DNA from: Oscillospiraceae bacterium
Lineage (GTDB): Bacteria; Bacillota; Clostridia; Oscillospirales; Ruminococcaceae
Direction: 5' to 3'
NCBI GenBank assembly: GCA_004557855.1
Contig: SFFJ01000006.1
Span: 51,450 to 115,449 of the forward strand
DNA: 64,000 nt
The position numbers and the translations under genes are program-made. Below, one piece after another: positions 17,754-25,583 of the stretch (positions within the stretch are counted from its first letter, which is position 1; each line of letters starts with the position of its first letter). The notes below the pieces were generated by a model that worked only from the letters and a program-made list of their open reading frames with translations, was not told the DNA's origin and ran no database searches.

Positions 17754-18716
17754 ATGAGAAGATTTTTACCTGCACTGGCGGCTTTGCTGCTGCTTTTGAC
17801 CTTGTGCGCCTGTACAAAACCGAGTGAAGAACCGGCGCCCTCCCCTGCTCCGCCCACCGAGGAAACGAAAAAGCTGGCAGTAACCGTCAACCCCGACGGA
17901 GAGGAGCAGCGGCTGATTCTGGAGTGCCCTGCGGACTGGGAAGCGGAATACGGCTGTATCACCTGCGAGGGTCGGCTGCTGGTCGACTTTTATGCAGATA
18001 CGGCGGAAAGCATACAGAGCAACTATCTGCAAAGGCATGATGATATTCAGACGAAGCGGTTGGGAGAACGGGAGTTCCAGACCTACACGGAGGAATACAT
18101 GGGGAAGGAAGCTGTGCCCGGGGAAAGTGAGGCGAGGCGGGTTCCCTATCAATCCTGGTCTTATTACTTTGCTGAGGACGGCATTGGCTATCTGATCCGA
18201 CTGGAACAGAGCAAGGAGCAGGAGGAGGTCATTTCCATCACGGATTTTGAGGAGATCCTTGCCGGACTGGAGATAGAGAAGCCGCTGGGAACGACCGAGA
18301 ATGCCGTTGGATATGAGAAGATGACATTGGGCAAAATCAGCCTGTGGCTGCCGGAGGGGACGACCTGCGAGGACGGCAGCCTGAGGAACGAACGAGCCGG
18401 AACAGAATTCCTTGCCACGGTACCCACCGTGGAATCCATCACAGACAAAGCAGCGCCCTTTGCGGCGTATGACGAGACATACAGCGATGCCTACCGGGTG
18501 GAGGAACACGAATTCGGCGGATATGCCGCCAAGAGCTATCATCGCTCCTGGGAGGAGCCGGACGACGCCCTGCCGATGAAGATGCACGAGGTGATCTACT
18601 GTATTGATACGGGCGATGAAATGATCCGGCTGACCCTTACCCCGCTAATAGGACTTGGCGTCGGTACGCAATGCGAAATGTTTGAAAAGATCCTGAACTC
18701 CATTGAGGTGGGGTGA
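17754..18716 (+). CDS. Lipoprotein of unknown function with two similar domains
   Basis: 320 residues. The N-terminus is a lipoprotein signal: basic M-R-R, a leucine-rich core, then L-C-A-C with the lipidated Cys at position 20. A short proline/glutamate linker (21-40) follows. Two domains follow that look related (about 45-180 and 190-320). Both begin with a strand followed by a P-x-x-W or L-P-E-G turn and end with an amphipathic F-E-x-I-L helix, as in DcrB/PsbP-like folds; this comparison is by eye. CAGGAGG lies 6 bases before the ATG. It is probably anchored on the outer face of the membrane. It has its own promoter and terminator and no informative neighbours. Confidence 0.78.
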   Translation: MRRFLPALAALLLLLTLCACTKPSEEPAPSPAPPTEETKKLAVTVNPDGEEQRLILECPADWEAEYGCITCEGRLLVDFYADTAESIQSNYLQRHDDIQTKRLGEREFQTYTEEYMGKEAVPGESEARRVPYQSWSYYFAEDGIGYLIRLEQSKEQEEVISITDFEEILAGLEIEKPLGTTENAVGYEKMTLGKISLWLPEGTTCEDGSLRNERAGTEFLATVPTVESITDKAAPFAAYDETYSDAYRVEEHEFGGYAAKSYHRSWEEPDDALPMKMHEVIYCIDTGDEMIRLTLTPLIGLGVGTQCEMFEKILNSIEVG

Positions 18717-18749
18717 GGGCGGACGCCCCACCAAACCGGGATAACAGAA

Positions 18750-18787
18750 AAATCCGACCTGCGGAAAAACCGTGGGTCGGATTTTTT
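18750..18787 (+). terminator. Terminator of the lipoprotein gene
   Basis: AAAAATCCGACC and GGTCGGATTTTT form a long stem with a run of T. It lies 35 bases after the stop codon. Confidence 0.88.
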
Positions 18788-18808
18788 GTAGGGGGTATGC
18801 GGAGGGGA

Positions 18809-18884
18809 GGCCCCGCAGGGGCCGTGGCGAAGCCACGGGGACGGCCGGAGGCCGTCACGGCGCGGAGCGCCGCCCTGCGGGGCC
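18809..18884. repeat. Cloverleaf element F1
   Basis: The sequence is the same as element E: outer arms 18809-18820 and 18873-18884 with three hairpins between. It begins an array that continues to 19034 and fills the 18717-19070 gap between two converging genes. Confidence 0.92.
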
Positions 18885-18891
18885 GTGGAAA

Positions 18892-18957
18892 GGCCCCGCA
18901 GGGGCCGTGGAAAGGCCCCGCAGGGGCCGTGGAAAGGCCCCGCAGGGGCCGTGGAAA
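18892..18957. repeat. Three 22-bp tandem units derived from the cloverleaf outer arm
   Basis: Units start at 18892, 18914 and 18936. Each is GGCCCCGCAGGGGCC plus GTGGAAA. The first 15 bases form a self-complementary hairpin (loop GCA) identical to the left end of elements F1 and F2. They look like internally deleted copies that were then amplified. Confidence 0.92.
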
Positions 18958-19034
18958 GGCCCCGCAGGGGCCGTGGACGAAGCCACGGGGACGGCCGGAG
19001 GCCGTCACGGCGCGGAGCGCCGCCCTGCGGGGCC
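18958..19034. repeat. Cloverleaf element F2
   Basis: This second full copy of the E/F1 sequence has one inserted base in the first hairpin (loop CGAA after GTGGA). Outer arms are 18958-18969 and 19023-19034. The right flank TGCGGCTTGCAGGGGG matches that of element G. Confidence 0.9.
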
Positions 19035-19070
19035 GTATTGTGCGGCTTGCAGGGGGCGTTAAAGGGCGGG

Positions 19071-19769
19071 TCAATCCATCTTCAGCAGGGCGGGGACCCG
19101 GGAAAGGGCGGTGACGGTATAGTCCACCCCGGCGGGGGCGGCGGGGGCACCGGGGCGGCGGTAGTAGCAGGTCTTCATGCCGTACTGCAGGCCGCCGGCG
19201 ATATCCGAGGTGAGAGAGTCGCCGATGATAAGCGTTTCCCGGGGGAGGATGGGGGTGGGGCGGGCTTCATTGAGCTCCCGGAAGGCGGTATCAAAGAAGG
19301 CGGCGGCGGGTTTGGCGGCGCCGATGCGCTGCGAAATGAAAAAGTGGGTGAAATACTGCTTCATCCCGCCCAGCTCCAGCCGGTGCAGCTGCTGTTCATA
19401 GGGGCCGTTGCTGGCGGCGCAAAGGATGCTGTGCCGGGAGAGGCTTTGCAGCAGCGGGACGGCACCGGGGACGGGAATGGCGCTATCGTAGATGGCGGTG
19501 CGGAAGTAATGCTCGAAGGTGGGGCCGTCAAAGGCGATGCCGAGAGCGTCAAAAATGCGGCTCCAGCGGATTTTCTGGAGCTCCTCGAAGGTAAGGGTGC
19601 CCTCCTCGATCTGCCGCCACAGCTTATTATTTTCGGCGGTGAAGGTATAGTACATTTCCGGGCGGTAGGCGGGCAGACCGAAATGGGCGAAGCCCTCCGC
19701 CATGGTGGTACGGACATACTCGTCAAAATCCAGCAGGGTGTTATCGATATCGATGAAGATGGCTTTCAT
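19071..19769 (-). CDS. HAD-superfamily hydrolase, YjjG-like nucleotidase
   Basis: 232 residues. HAD motif I D-I-D-N-T-L-L-D-F (about 7-15, nucleophile Asp7), motif II S-N-G (about 120), motif III K-P with upstream R-I-G-A-A, and motif IV G-D-S-L-T-S-D-I. A helical C1 cap sits between motifs I and II. The overall pattern fits the YjjG-type 5'-nucleotidases that remove phosphate from non-canonical pyrimidine nucleotides; exact substrate is inferred. It faces the aminotransferase gene in the same direction with 51 bases between; a hairpin lies in that gap. It ends just before the F array. Confidence 0.85.
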   Translation of the reverse strand: MKAIFIDIDNTLLDFDEYVRTTMAEGFAHFGLPAYRPEMYYTFTAENNKLWRQIEEGTLTFEELQKIRWSRIFDALGIAFDGPTFEHYFRTAIYDSAIPVPGAVPLLQSLSRHSILCAASNGPYEQQLHRLELGGMKQYFTHFFISQRIGAAKPAAAFFDTAFRELNEARPTPILPRETLIIGDSLTSDIAGGLQYGMKTCYYRRPGAPAAPAGVDYTVTALSRVPALLKMD

Positions 19770-19791
19770 AAATCCTCCGGGCGGCAGTGGA

Positions 19792-19815
19792 AAGCCCCGG
19801 TGGGTGCCGGGGCTT
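19792..19815 (-). terminator. Weak hairpin between aminotransferase and HAD genes
   Basis: AAGCCCCGG and CCGGGGCTT form a 9-bp stem, but the downstream T-run on the minus strand is short. It may be a partial terminator between the two genes. Confidence 0.5.
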
Positions 19816-19820
19816 GCGGT

Positions 19821-21035
19821 TTACTGGCGGTAGCTTTGCAAAAACTCGCCGACGTCGGTCATGGCGCGGGCAAGGTCCCCGGCCTCCGGCAGCATGACGA
19901 CCCTGAAGTGATCCGGCTGCGGCCAGTCGAAGCCGCTGCCCGGCACCAGCAGGATATGCTTTTGGTGCAGAAGGTCCATGGCGAATTTTTTATCGTCGGT
20001 GATGGGACACTTTTTGAGATCGATGCGGGGGAAGATATAGAAGGCGGCGGAATTTTTGACGACCGAAAGGCAATCGAATTGCCGCAGGGCGTTTACCGCC
20101 GCTTCCCGCTGCTCGTACAGTCTGCCGCCGGGCAGAAGCAGCTCGTTGGTGCTTTGCTCATCCCGCAGGGCGGCGGGGATGACCAGCTGGGTGAGGGCAT
20201 TGCCGCAAAGGCGCATACTGGTAAGCGCCACCATTCCCCCCACAAAGTCCTCGGTGAGGGCACGGGGGCCGGATACGGCCATCCAGCCGCAGCGGAACCC
20301 GCAGATCATGTGGCTTTTGGAAAGGCCGTTAAAGGTGAGGACAGGCAGATCCGGGCAGAGGGCGGCGGTGGAGATGTGCTCTTTTCCGTCCATGACCAGC
20401 CGGTCGTAGATCTCATCCGAAAGGAGGATGAGCTGCTTTTCCCGGGCGATTTCCACGATCTGCTCCAGCAGCTCCCGCGGATAGAGGGCGCCGGTAGGGT
20501 TATTGGGATTGATGATGAGGATGGCGCGGGTGCGGGCGGTGAGCTTGCGGCGGATATCCTCCACATCGGGGTACCAGTCGGACTGCTCATCGCAGGTGTA
20601 GAAAACCGGCTTTGCCCCGGCGATGAGGGTCACATTGGTCCACAGGGAATAGCTGGGGCTGGGCAGCAGGATCTCATCGCCGTAATTGAGCAGGGCGGTG
20701 ATGGCGAACTGCGCCATTTCGCTGACGCCGTTGCCGACGAAGATATCATCGGGGGTCAGCCCCTCGATGCCCTTGGCGGTTTCGTATTCGACGATGGCCT
20801 GACGGGCAGCGGGCATCCCGCGGAAATCGCAGTAGCCGACGGCTTTTTCGGCGTTTTCCATGAGCGCCTGCCGCACGCTGGGCGGCATGGTAAAGCCGAA
20901 GGTGGCGGGGTTGCCGGTATTGAGCCGCAGGACGGGGATACCCTCTCCGATCATTTTCATGGCCTCGACATAGACGGGGCCGCGGATATCGGAATGGACC
21001 TGCGCTAATTTTTCGGAACGGATGATGGGCTGCAT
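19821..21035 (-). CDS. PLP-dependent aminotransferase, alanine aminotransferase AlaA-like
   Basis: 404 residues, fold type I aminotransferase. Visible motifs are N-P-N-N-P-T-G (about 175), S-D-E-I-Y-D, the PLP lysine in F-N-G-L-S-K-S-H (about 245) and R-C-G-W-M (arginine that grips the carboxylate). The N-terminal I-R-G-P-V and L-N-T-G-N-P-A are typical of AlaA/YfbQ enzymes that exchange amino groups between alanine and 2-oxoglutarate or pyruvate. ATG at 21035 has AAGGAGG 7 bases upstream, so a longer reading from 21068 is rejected. It has its own promoter at 21081-21109. The HAD gene is downstream in the same direction. Confidence 0.9.
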   Translation of the reverse strand: MQPIIRSEKLAQVHSDIRGPVYVEAMKMIGEGIPVLRLNTGNPATFGFTMPPSVRQALMENAEKAVGYCDFRGMPAARQAIVEYETAKGIEGLTPDDIFVGNGVSEMAQFAITALLNYGDEILLPSPSYSLWTNVTLIAGAKPVFYTCDEQSDWYPDVEDIRRKLTARTRAILIINPNNPTGALYPRELLEQIVEIAREKQLILLSDEIYDRLVMDGKEHISTAALCPDLPVLTFNGLSKSHMICGFRCGWMAVSGPRALTEDFVGGMVALTSMRLCGNALTQLVIPAALRDEQSTNELLLPGGRLYEQREAAVNALRQFDCLSVVKNSAAFYIFPRIDLKKCPITDDKKFAMDLLHQKHILLVPGSGFDWPQPDHFRVVMLPEAGDLARAMTDVGEFLQSYRQ

Positions 21036-21080
21036 ATCAGCGCCTCCTTGCTGTGGGGTGTGGAACAAAAGATGTAGATT

Positions 21081-21109
21081 ATTATATCACCTTCCGCGGG
21101 GAAATACAA
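21081..21109 (-). promoter_or_regulatory. Promoter of the aminotransferase gene
   Basis: On the minus strand: TTGTAT (21104-21109), 17-bp spacer, TATAAT (21081-21086). About 45 bases before the ATG at 21035. Confidence 0.8.
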
Positions 21110-21163
21110 TCGGCGGCAGGGGGGTTCGGTGAAAAATATCGGGGCGGCAGGCCTGCAAGGGGA

Positions 21164-21255
21164 GGGCCCGCAGGGCCGGCCGCCGCAGGCGGCCGTAGCG
21201 GGGCGGCCGCAGGCCGCCCCGCAGCCCCGGCGGAGCCGGGGTGCCCTGCGGGCCC
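21164..21255. repeat. Cloverleaf element G
   Basis: The 13-bp outer arms 21164-21176 and 21243-21255 enclose hairpins 21177-21195 (8 bp, loop GCA), 21200-21220 (9 bp, loop GCA) and 21225-21241 (7 bp, loop GGA). The right flank reads CGCGGCTTGCAGGGG. It fills most of the 21036-21344 gap together with the aminotransferase promoter. Confidence 0.92.
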
Positions 21256-21344
21256 TGTGCCGCGGCTTGCAGGGGGGTGCGGGGAAGCAGAAGCCGACCC
21301 CTCCACGGTGCGGAGAGGCCGGCGGGAAATGAAGGGATCGGCGT

Positions 21345-22841
21345 TTAAGCCTCTGCGGAGTGGCGGTTGGTGACGGCACGGATAACGAACAGTGCAGCCA
21401 GCATAAGCACGATGCCGATGGGCAGGACGATGAGGGCATTGGGGATAAAGCCGGCGATGATGTAGGTGAAGAAGGAAACAACGGCAACGGTAGCGGCGTA
21501 GGGGAACTGCGTCGATACGTGGTTGAGGTGGTTGCACTGGGCACCGGCGGAGGCCATGATGGTGGTATCGCTGATGGGAGAAACGTGATCGCCGAAAACC
21601 GCACCGGCGAGGCAGGCGGAAACGCCTACGATCATCAGGGTGAAGTCGGCCTTAAAGACCTCGGTGACGATGGGGATGAGGATGCCGAAGGTGCCCCAGG
21701 AGGTACCGGTGGCAAACGCCAGACCGCAGGCTACGAGGAAGATCACAGCGGGGAGCAGGCTGTAAAGGCTGCTGGAGGCGCTGTGCATGAGCCCGGCAAC
21801 AAATTCCTTGGCGCCCAACAGGGTGGTCATGTTCTTGAGGGAGGTGGCAAGGGTGAGGATGAGGATGGCGGGAACCATGGCGCAGAAGCCCTGCGGGATG
21901 CAGCTCATGGCATCCTTAAAGGAGATGACCCGGCGGAGAACAAAATAGATGACGGTAAAGACCAGCGCCACAATAGCGCCCCAGGGCAGGCCGAAGAAGG
22001 CATCGCAGTTGGCAAAGGCATCGATGAAGTTATCGGCGCCATTGAGGTAGCCGGAGTAGACCAGACCGCCGACGCACAGCACCACCAGAACGATGATGGG
22101 CAGCAGCAGATCGATAACGCGGGCACGGGGGTTGGTGACCTCCTCCACCGCTTCGGGCTGCTCGCCCTCGGTGAACAGGTCGTTATTGCGGATGGCGTTG
22201 AGCTCATGCCGGCGCATGGGGCCGTAGTCCATACCGGTCTTGCAAAGGAACAGCACCATAACGATGGTGAGCAGCGAATAGAAATTGAAGGGGATGGCGC
22301 GGATGAACAGGTCAAAGCCGCTGTAGTCCTCCACGACGCCGGAGACGGCTGCCGCCCAAGAGGAAATGGGGGCGATCATGCAGATGGGGGCGGCGGTGGA
22401 ATCGATGATGTAGGCGAGCTTGGCGCGGGAAACGTGGTGGCTGTCGGTGACGGGGCGCATCACGCTGCCGACGGTCAGGCAGTTGAAGTAGTCATCCACA
22501 AAGATGAGGACGCCCAGCAGGAAGGAGGAAAACATAGCGCCGCCGCGGGTCTTGATGTGCGCCTTGGCCCAAGCGCCGAAGGCTGCGGAGCCGCCGGCCT
22601 TATTGAGCAGGGCGACGAGGATGCCAAGCAGCACGAGGAACATGAAGATACCGGCATTATCACTGATGGCGGCCACTACGCCGTCATTGAGCAGAGAGTC
22701 GAGCGCCTCCACATGGAAACCGGCATAGAACAGGGCACCGGCAACGGCGCCGATAAAGAGGGAGCTGTAAACTTCCTTGGTGATGAGGGCCAGTGCGATG
22801 GCGATGATGGGGGGAACGAGTGCCCAGAATGTACCGAACAT
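21345..22841 (-). CDS. NhaC-family transporter, predicted lysine transporter (LysW-like)
   Basis: 498 residues, polytopic, about 12 membrane segments. Signatures of the NhaC branch of Na+/H+ antiporters are visible: F-V-D-D-Y-F-N near residue 117, S-T-A-A-P-I-C-M-I, and G-D-H-V-S-P-I-S-D-T-T near 408. ATG at 22841 has AGGAGG at the right distance. The long leader contains a lysine riboswitch and terminator, so expression falls when lysine is abundant. NhaC-type genes under such riboswitches have been predicted in comparative genomics to be lysine transporters (named LysW). I therefore favour lysine uptake over sodium/proton exchange, by inference from regulation. Confidence 0.88.
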   Translation of the reverse strand: MFGTFWALVPPIIAIALALITKEVYSSLFIGAVAGALFYAGFHVEALDSLLNDGVVAAISDNAGIFMFLVLLGILVALLNKAGGSAAFGAWAKAHIKTRGGAMFSSFLLGVLIFVDDYFNCLTVGSVMRPVTDSHHVSRAKLAYIIDSTAAPICMIAPISSWAAAVSGVVEDYSGFDLFIRAIPFNFYSLLTIVMVLFLCKTGMDYGPMRRHELNAIRNNDLFTEGEQPEAVEEVTNPRARVIDLLLPIIVLVVLCVGGLVYSGYLNGADNFIDAFANCDAFFGLPWGAIVALVFTVIYFVLRRVISFKDAMSCIPQGFCAMVPAILILTLATSLKNMTTLLGAKEFVAGLMHSASSSLYSLLPAVIFLVACGLAFATGTSWGTFGILIPIVTEVFKADFTLMIVGVSACLAGAVFGDHVSPISDTTIMASAGAQCNHLNHVSTQFPYAATVAVVSFFTYIIAGFIPNALIVLPIGIVLMLAALFVIRAVTNRHSAEA

Positions 22842-22866
22842 AATATTTACCTCCTGAAAAATGGAC

Positions 22867-22906
22867 GAAAAAAGCCATGAGATATGCGGAAAACAAATCT
22901 CATGGC
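22867..22906 (-). terminator. Riboswitch-controlled terminator
   Basis: On the minus strand, GCCATGAGAT and ATCTCATGGC form a 10-bp stem followed by TTTTTT. It is placed between the lysine aptamer and the transporter gene, as expected for transcription attenuation. Confidence 0.92.
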
Positions 22907-22932
22907 AAGAAATAATAAAATTATCACTTTGA

Positions 22933-23104
22933 CCCACCGATAGCTCTCCACAGTTTCTGTGACAGTCCGCAGCATATTCTGCTGCGTCCCAGCGTAAATG
23001 CTCTCGGGGGAGCCTTTCGCTTCGGCGGTCTTCCCTTTCGCGCCCCCGGTTTCCCGAACCGTGTGGGGGTGGCTACTGATGAAGCCCGCAACCTCTACCA
23101 AATT
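22933..23104 (-). ncRNA. Lysine riboswitch (L-box)
   Basis: Read on the minus strand, the leader contains the L-box landmarks in order: GGTAGAGGTTGCG, TCATCAGTAGCC, GGGAAGACCGCCGAAG, CTGGGACGCAG, GGACTGTCAC and GTGGAGAGCTATC. The 5' GGTAG pairs with the 3' CTATC to close the five-stem junction (P1). The terminator at 22867-22906 follows, then the transporter ATG at 22841. Lysine binding should favour the terminator. I consider the assignment secure because the conserved junction blocks are all present. Confidence 0.96.
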
Positions 23105-23124
23105 GGCTTTATTCTGTTGCTACT

Positions 23125-23153
23125 TTTATAGCACCGCAGGCGCAGTAATGCAA
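23125..23153 (-). promoter_or_regulatory. Promoter of the lysine riboswitch transcript
   Basis: On the minus strand: TTGCAT (23148-23153), 17-bp spacer, TATAAA (23125-23130). It starts transcription about 15 bases before the aptamer. Confidence 0.8.
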
Positions 23154-23250
23154 GTGTTTTTTTACAAAACGGTCACATTTTGGGGATGCGTTGATGAAGT
23201 GACGGAATTTCGTTGCTGTTTTTGGCTATTTTGCACAACGGAAATGGGCA

Positions 23251-23398
23251 GGGGGCGAGCGCAGCGAGCCCGCAGGGGGATCAGCTTGCGGGGAGGTACC
23301 GGGGGCGAGCACAGCGAGCCCCCAGAGGGATCAGCTTGCGGGGAGGTACCGGGGCGAGCGCAGCGAGCCCGCAGAGGGATCAGCTTGCGGGGAGAGGA
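23251..23398. repeat. 50-bp tandem repeat, three copies
   Basis: Units start at 23251, 23301 and 23351, with few differences. Each has GGGGCGAGC-GCAGCGAGCCC, then a variable CGCAG/CCAGAGGGATCAGC, then TTGCGGGGAGG; TACC ends the first two units. GAGC/GCTC-type symmetry gives small hairpins. It adjoins cloverleaf H and is in the 704-base gap between the transporter gene and murC, which also holds the riboswitch. Confidence 0.9.
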
Positions 23399-23399
23399 C

Positions 23400-23480
23400 G
23401 CGCCGCCCCGCGCGCGCCGTACGGCGCGCGGCGCCCCCCGCAGGGGGGCACCCGCCGCTTTTGCGGCGGCGGGGCGGCGC
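23400..23480. repeat. Cloverleaf element H
   Basis: The 11-bp outer arms 23400-23410 and 23470-23480 enclose a near-perfect palindrome 23411-23430, a 7-bp hairpin 23433-23449 (loop GCA) and a 7-bp hairpin 23452-23469 (loop TTTT). GCGTGCAGGGA flanks it on the right. Confidence 0.88.
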
Positions 23481-23504
23481 GGGTTGCTGCGGCGTGCAGG
23501 GAAT

Positions 23505-23543
23505 CAAAAAGCAGACCCCCTGCAAATGAGGGAGTCTGCAAAA
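23505..23543 (-). terminator. Terminator of murC
   Basis: GCAGAC and GTCTGC arms with an inner CCCT/AGGG-type extension, and T-runs on both sides. It is located directly after the murC stop codon at 23546. Confidence 0.85.
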
Positions 23544-23545
23544 AA

Positions 23546-24925
23546 TCATTCGTGGTGCAGGATCATGCGGGCGCATTTGTAGATGTCGCCGCAGCCGAGA
23601 GTAAGGATAAGGTCGCCGGCTTCGGCATTTTCGCTCACGTAATCCGCCATGGCCCGGAAGGAAGGCAGACAGACGCAGCCGGGGATCTTTTCGCCCAGAT
23701 CCTCCGAGGTGATGTGGTAGGTATTGACCTCCCGGCTGCCCATGATGGGCGAAAGCACCACACGGTCGGCGATGGAAAGGGCAGAAACGAAGTCATCCAG
23801 CAGCATATAGGTGCGGCTGAAGGTAAAGGGCTGGAATACCGCCCACACCCGCTTAAAGTCCAGCTCCTTGGCGGCGGTGAGGGTGGCACGCAGCTCGGCG
23901 GGGTGGTGGGCATAGTCATCGGCGACGGTAGCACCGGTGTGGGTCTTGCCCAGCACCTCAAAGCGGCGGCCCGCCCCGGTAAAGGCCGAAAGCCCGGCGG
24001 CAGCCTGCTCCGGGGTGGCGCCCAGCTGCATGGCGCCTGCGGCGGCGGCCACGGCATTAAGGATGTTATGGTCGCCGGGGATTTGCAGGTGCAGCTCGGT
24101 CAGCGGCTTACCGCGGAACATCAGGGTAAAGCGGCGGTCCAGCCCGCCCAGGTGGCGGATATTGGCGGGGTAGTAGTCGTTGGTCTCCTCCCAGCCGAAG
24201 GTCAGGAAGCTCCTCCCCTCCCCTGCCGCCGCTGCCATGGCCCGGCAGGTCTTTTCATCGCTGCCGTTATACAGGACGGTATGCGCCTTTTCGGCAAATT
24301 CGGTATAGCTTTTCATGGCGTTTTCCACGGTGTGGAAATATTCCATGTGGTCGTTATCGATATTGAGCACCAGGGCGATATCAGGGTGGGTGGAAAGGAA
24401 GGTATCCTTGAATTCGCAGGCCTCGTACACAAAGCGCTGCGTTGCCCCGCTGCGCCCGTACCCGCCTATGGTCCGCAGCTTGCCGCCGATGACGGCGGAG
24501 GGATCCAGCCCCGCCATATACAGGATCTGCACGATCATGGCGGTGGTGGTGGTTTTGCCGTGGGTGCCGCAAACGCCCAGCGCCTTGCTGTACCAGCTGG
24601 AAACAGCGCCCAGCATTTTGGCACGCTCCCACAGCGGCAGGCCGCTTTCCCGCGCAGCGATCAGTTCGGGGTTGGTTTCCATAATGGCGGCGGAATAGAG
24701 GATGAGATCGGCGCCCCTGATATTTTCGGCGCGCTGCCCCATCGTCACCTCGATGCCCATTTGGCGTTCCAGCTCGACGATGTCGCTTTCGTTATTATCG
24801 CTGCCGGTGATGGTATACCCCCGGCCGTGTAAAATCTGCACCAGCGGGAACATACCGCTGCCGCCGATGCCGATACAATGGATGTGCCGGACCCCCTGCG
24901 GGATCGTTTCGATGGGTTTTTGCAT
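23546..24925 (-). CDS. murC: UDP-N-acetylmuramate--L-alanine ligase MurC
   Basis: 459 residues. The N-terminal Rossmann domain has the MurC signature H-I-H-C-I-G-I-G-G-S-G-M. The central ATP-grasp-like Mur ligase domain has the P-loop G-T-H-G-K-T-T-T-T, and the C-terminal domain has D-D-Y-A-H-H-P. It adds L-alanine to UDP-MurNAc in the cytoplasm, the first amino acid of the peptidoglycan stem. ATG at 24925 is preceded by AGAGGTGG; earlier in-frame starts fall near the promoter. It is transcribed alone, outside the dcw cluster where murE and murF lie, and diverges from spoVG. Confidence 0.97.
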   Translation of the reverse strand: MQKPIETIPQGVRHIHCIGIGGSGMFPLVQILHGRGYTITGSDNNESDIVELERQMGIEVTMGQRAENIRGADLILYSAAIMETNPELIAARESGLPLWERAKMLGAVSSWYSKALGVCGTHGKTTTTAMIVQILYMAGLDPSAVIGGKLRTIGGYGRSGATQRFVYEACEFKDTFLSTHPDIALVLNIDNDHMEYFHTVENAMKSYTEFAEKAHTVLYNGSDEKTCRAMAAAAGEGRSFLTFGWEETNDYYPANIRHLGGLDRRFTLMFRGKPLTELHLQIPGDHNILNAVAAAAGAMQLGATPEQAAAGLSAFTGAGRRFEVLGKTHTGATVADDYAHHPAELRATLTAAKELDFKRVWAVFQPFTFSRTYMLLDDFVSALSIADRVVLSPIMGSREVNTYHITSEDLGEKIPGCVCLPSFRAMADYVSENAEAGDLILTLGCGDIYKCARMILHHE

Positions 24926-24959
24926 AGTGAACGCCACCTCTTTAGAAGATATTCGATAT

Positions 24960-24989
24960 ATTATACCCCATCGGCGGGGGTTTTGACAA
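24960..24989 (-). promoter_or_regulatory. Probable promoter of murC
   Basis: On the minus strand: TTGTCA (24984-24989), 18-bp spacer, TATAAT (24960-24965). The -10 is exact, the -35 moderate. Confidence 0.55.
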
Positions 24990-25113
24990 TAGTTCGGGGG
25001 ATTTTCCCGCAAAATGCGGGGATGGGTGCATATTTTTCCCGCCCCGAACCAAGGCTAACGGTAAGCCCATCCGGCCGAAACAAAAACCCAAGCACCCGAA
25101 AGGAGAAACAGGC

Positions 25114-25413
25114 ATGAACATCACCGATATCCGCATTCGCAAAATTTACGAGGACGCCCGGCTGAAGGCGCTGGTTTCCGTCACGATCGACGGCGACCTT
25201 GCCGTCCACGATATCAAGGTCATAGAGGGGCCGGAACGGCTGTTTGTGGCCATGCCCAGCCGCAAGGATGAAAACGGGACGTTCCGGGATATCGCCCACC
25301 CCATCACCCCCGAAGCCCGCCATACGCTGGAGGAGGCCATTCTGGACCGCTACCAGACCCATCTGGCGCAGGCGGAGGCGGAGCAGGCCGCCACCCCGCA
25401 CATCCCGGCATGA
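25114..25413 (+). CDS. spoVG: SpoVG family RNA/DNA-binding regulator
   Basis: 99 residues, the usual length. The sequence begins M-N-I-T-D-I-R-I-R-K and contains the SpoVG core A-L-V-S-V-T-I-D-G, H-D-I-K-V-I-E-G, V-A-M-P-S-R-K and the C-terminal helix. SpoVG is a small nucleic-acid-binding protein that affects septation, sporulation and capsule or virulence genes in Firmicutes. GAAAGGAG lies 8 bases before the ATG. It sits between murC (divergent) and glmS. The same spoVG-glm association region is common in Firmicutes, but here glmS rather than glmU follows. Confidence 0.95.
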   Translation: MNITDIRIRKIYEDARLKALVSVTIDGDLAVHDIKVIEGPERLFVAMPSRKDENGTFRDIAHPITPEARHTLEEAILDRYQTHLAQAEAEQAATPHIPA

Positions 25414-25416
25414 GGG

Positions 25417-25435
25417 ATGCCCCCGCAGGGCATTT
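25417..25435 (+). terminator. Weak terminator-like hairpin after spoVG
   Basis: ATGCCC and GGGCAT form a 6-bp stem followed by TT only. It may act as a weak terminator or an RNA 3' end. Confidence 0.4.
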
Positions 25436-25544
25436 CCCCGATAGGCCGACCTTTGGTGCAGCCGGAGAAAAAACGAGGCCTTGTATATCCCGGCGGGCGG
25501 GAGCATAGGATGGAGGGAGGACAGCGGTTCTTCCCTCTTTTTTC

Positions 25545-25573
25545 TTTACAAGGGGGGCGCATTTTGGTATAAT
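25545..25573 (+). promoter_or_regulatory. Promoter of glmS
   Basis: TTTACA (25545-25550), 17-bp spacer, TATAAT (25568-25573) with TG upstream. The predicted start of transcription (about 25580) lies only a few bases before the ribozyme cleavage site. Confidence 0.88.
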
Positions 25574-25583
25574 ACAGGTGGAC

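Noticed and set aside
18892-18957. CRISPR array (22-bp units)
   Set aside because: The units are directly adjacent with no unique spacers and no cas genes; they derive from the cloverleaf element.
18885-21008. A very long plus-strand open frame (about 700 codons) across the F array, HAD and aminotransferase genes
   Set aside because: It lies antisense to two well-supported genes and starts in a tandem repeat. It reads G/A/R-rich sequence from third-position GC bias and has no ribosome site.
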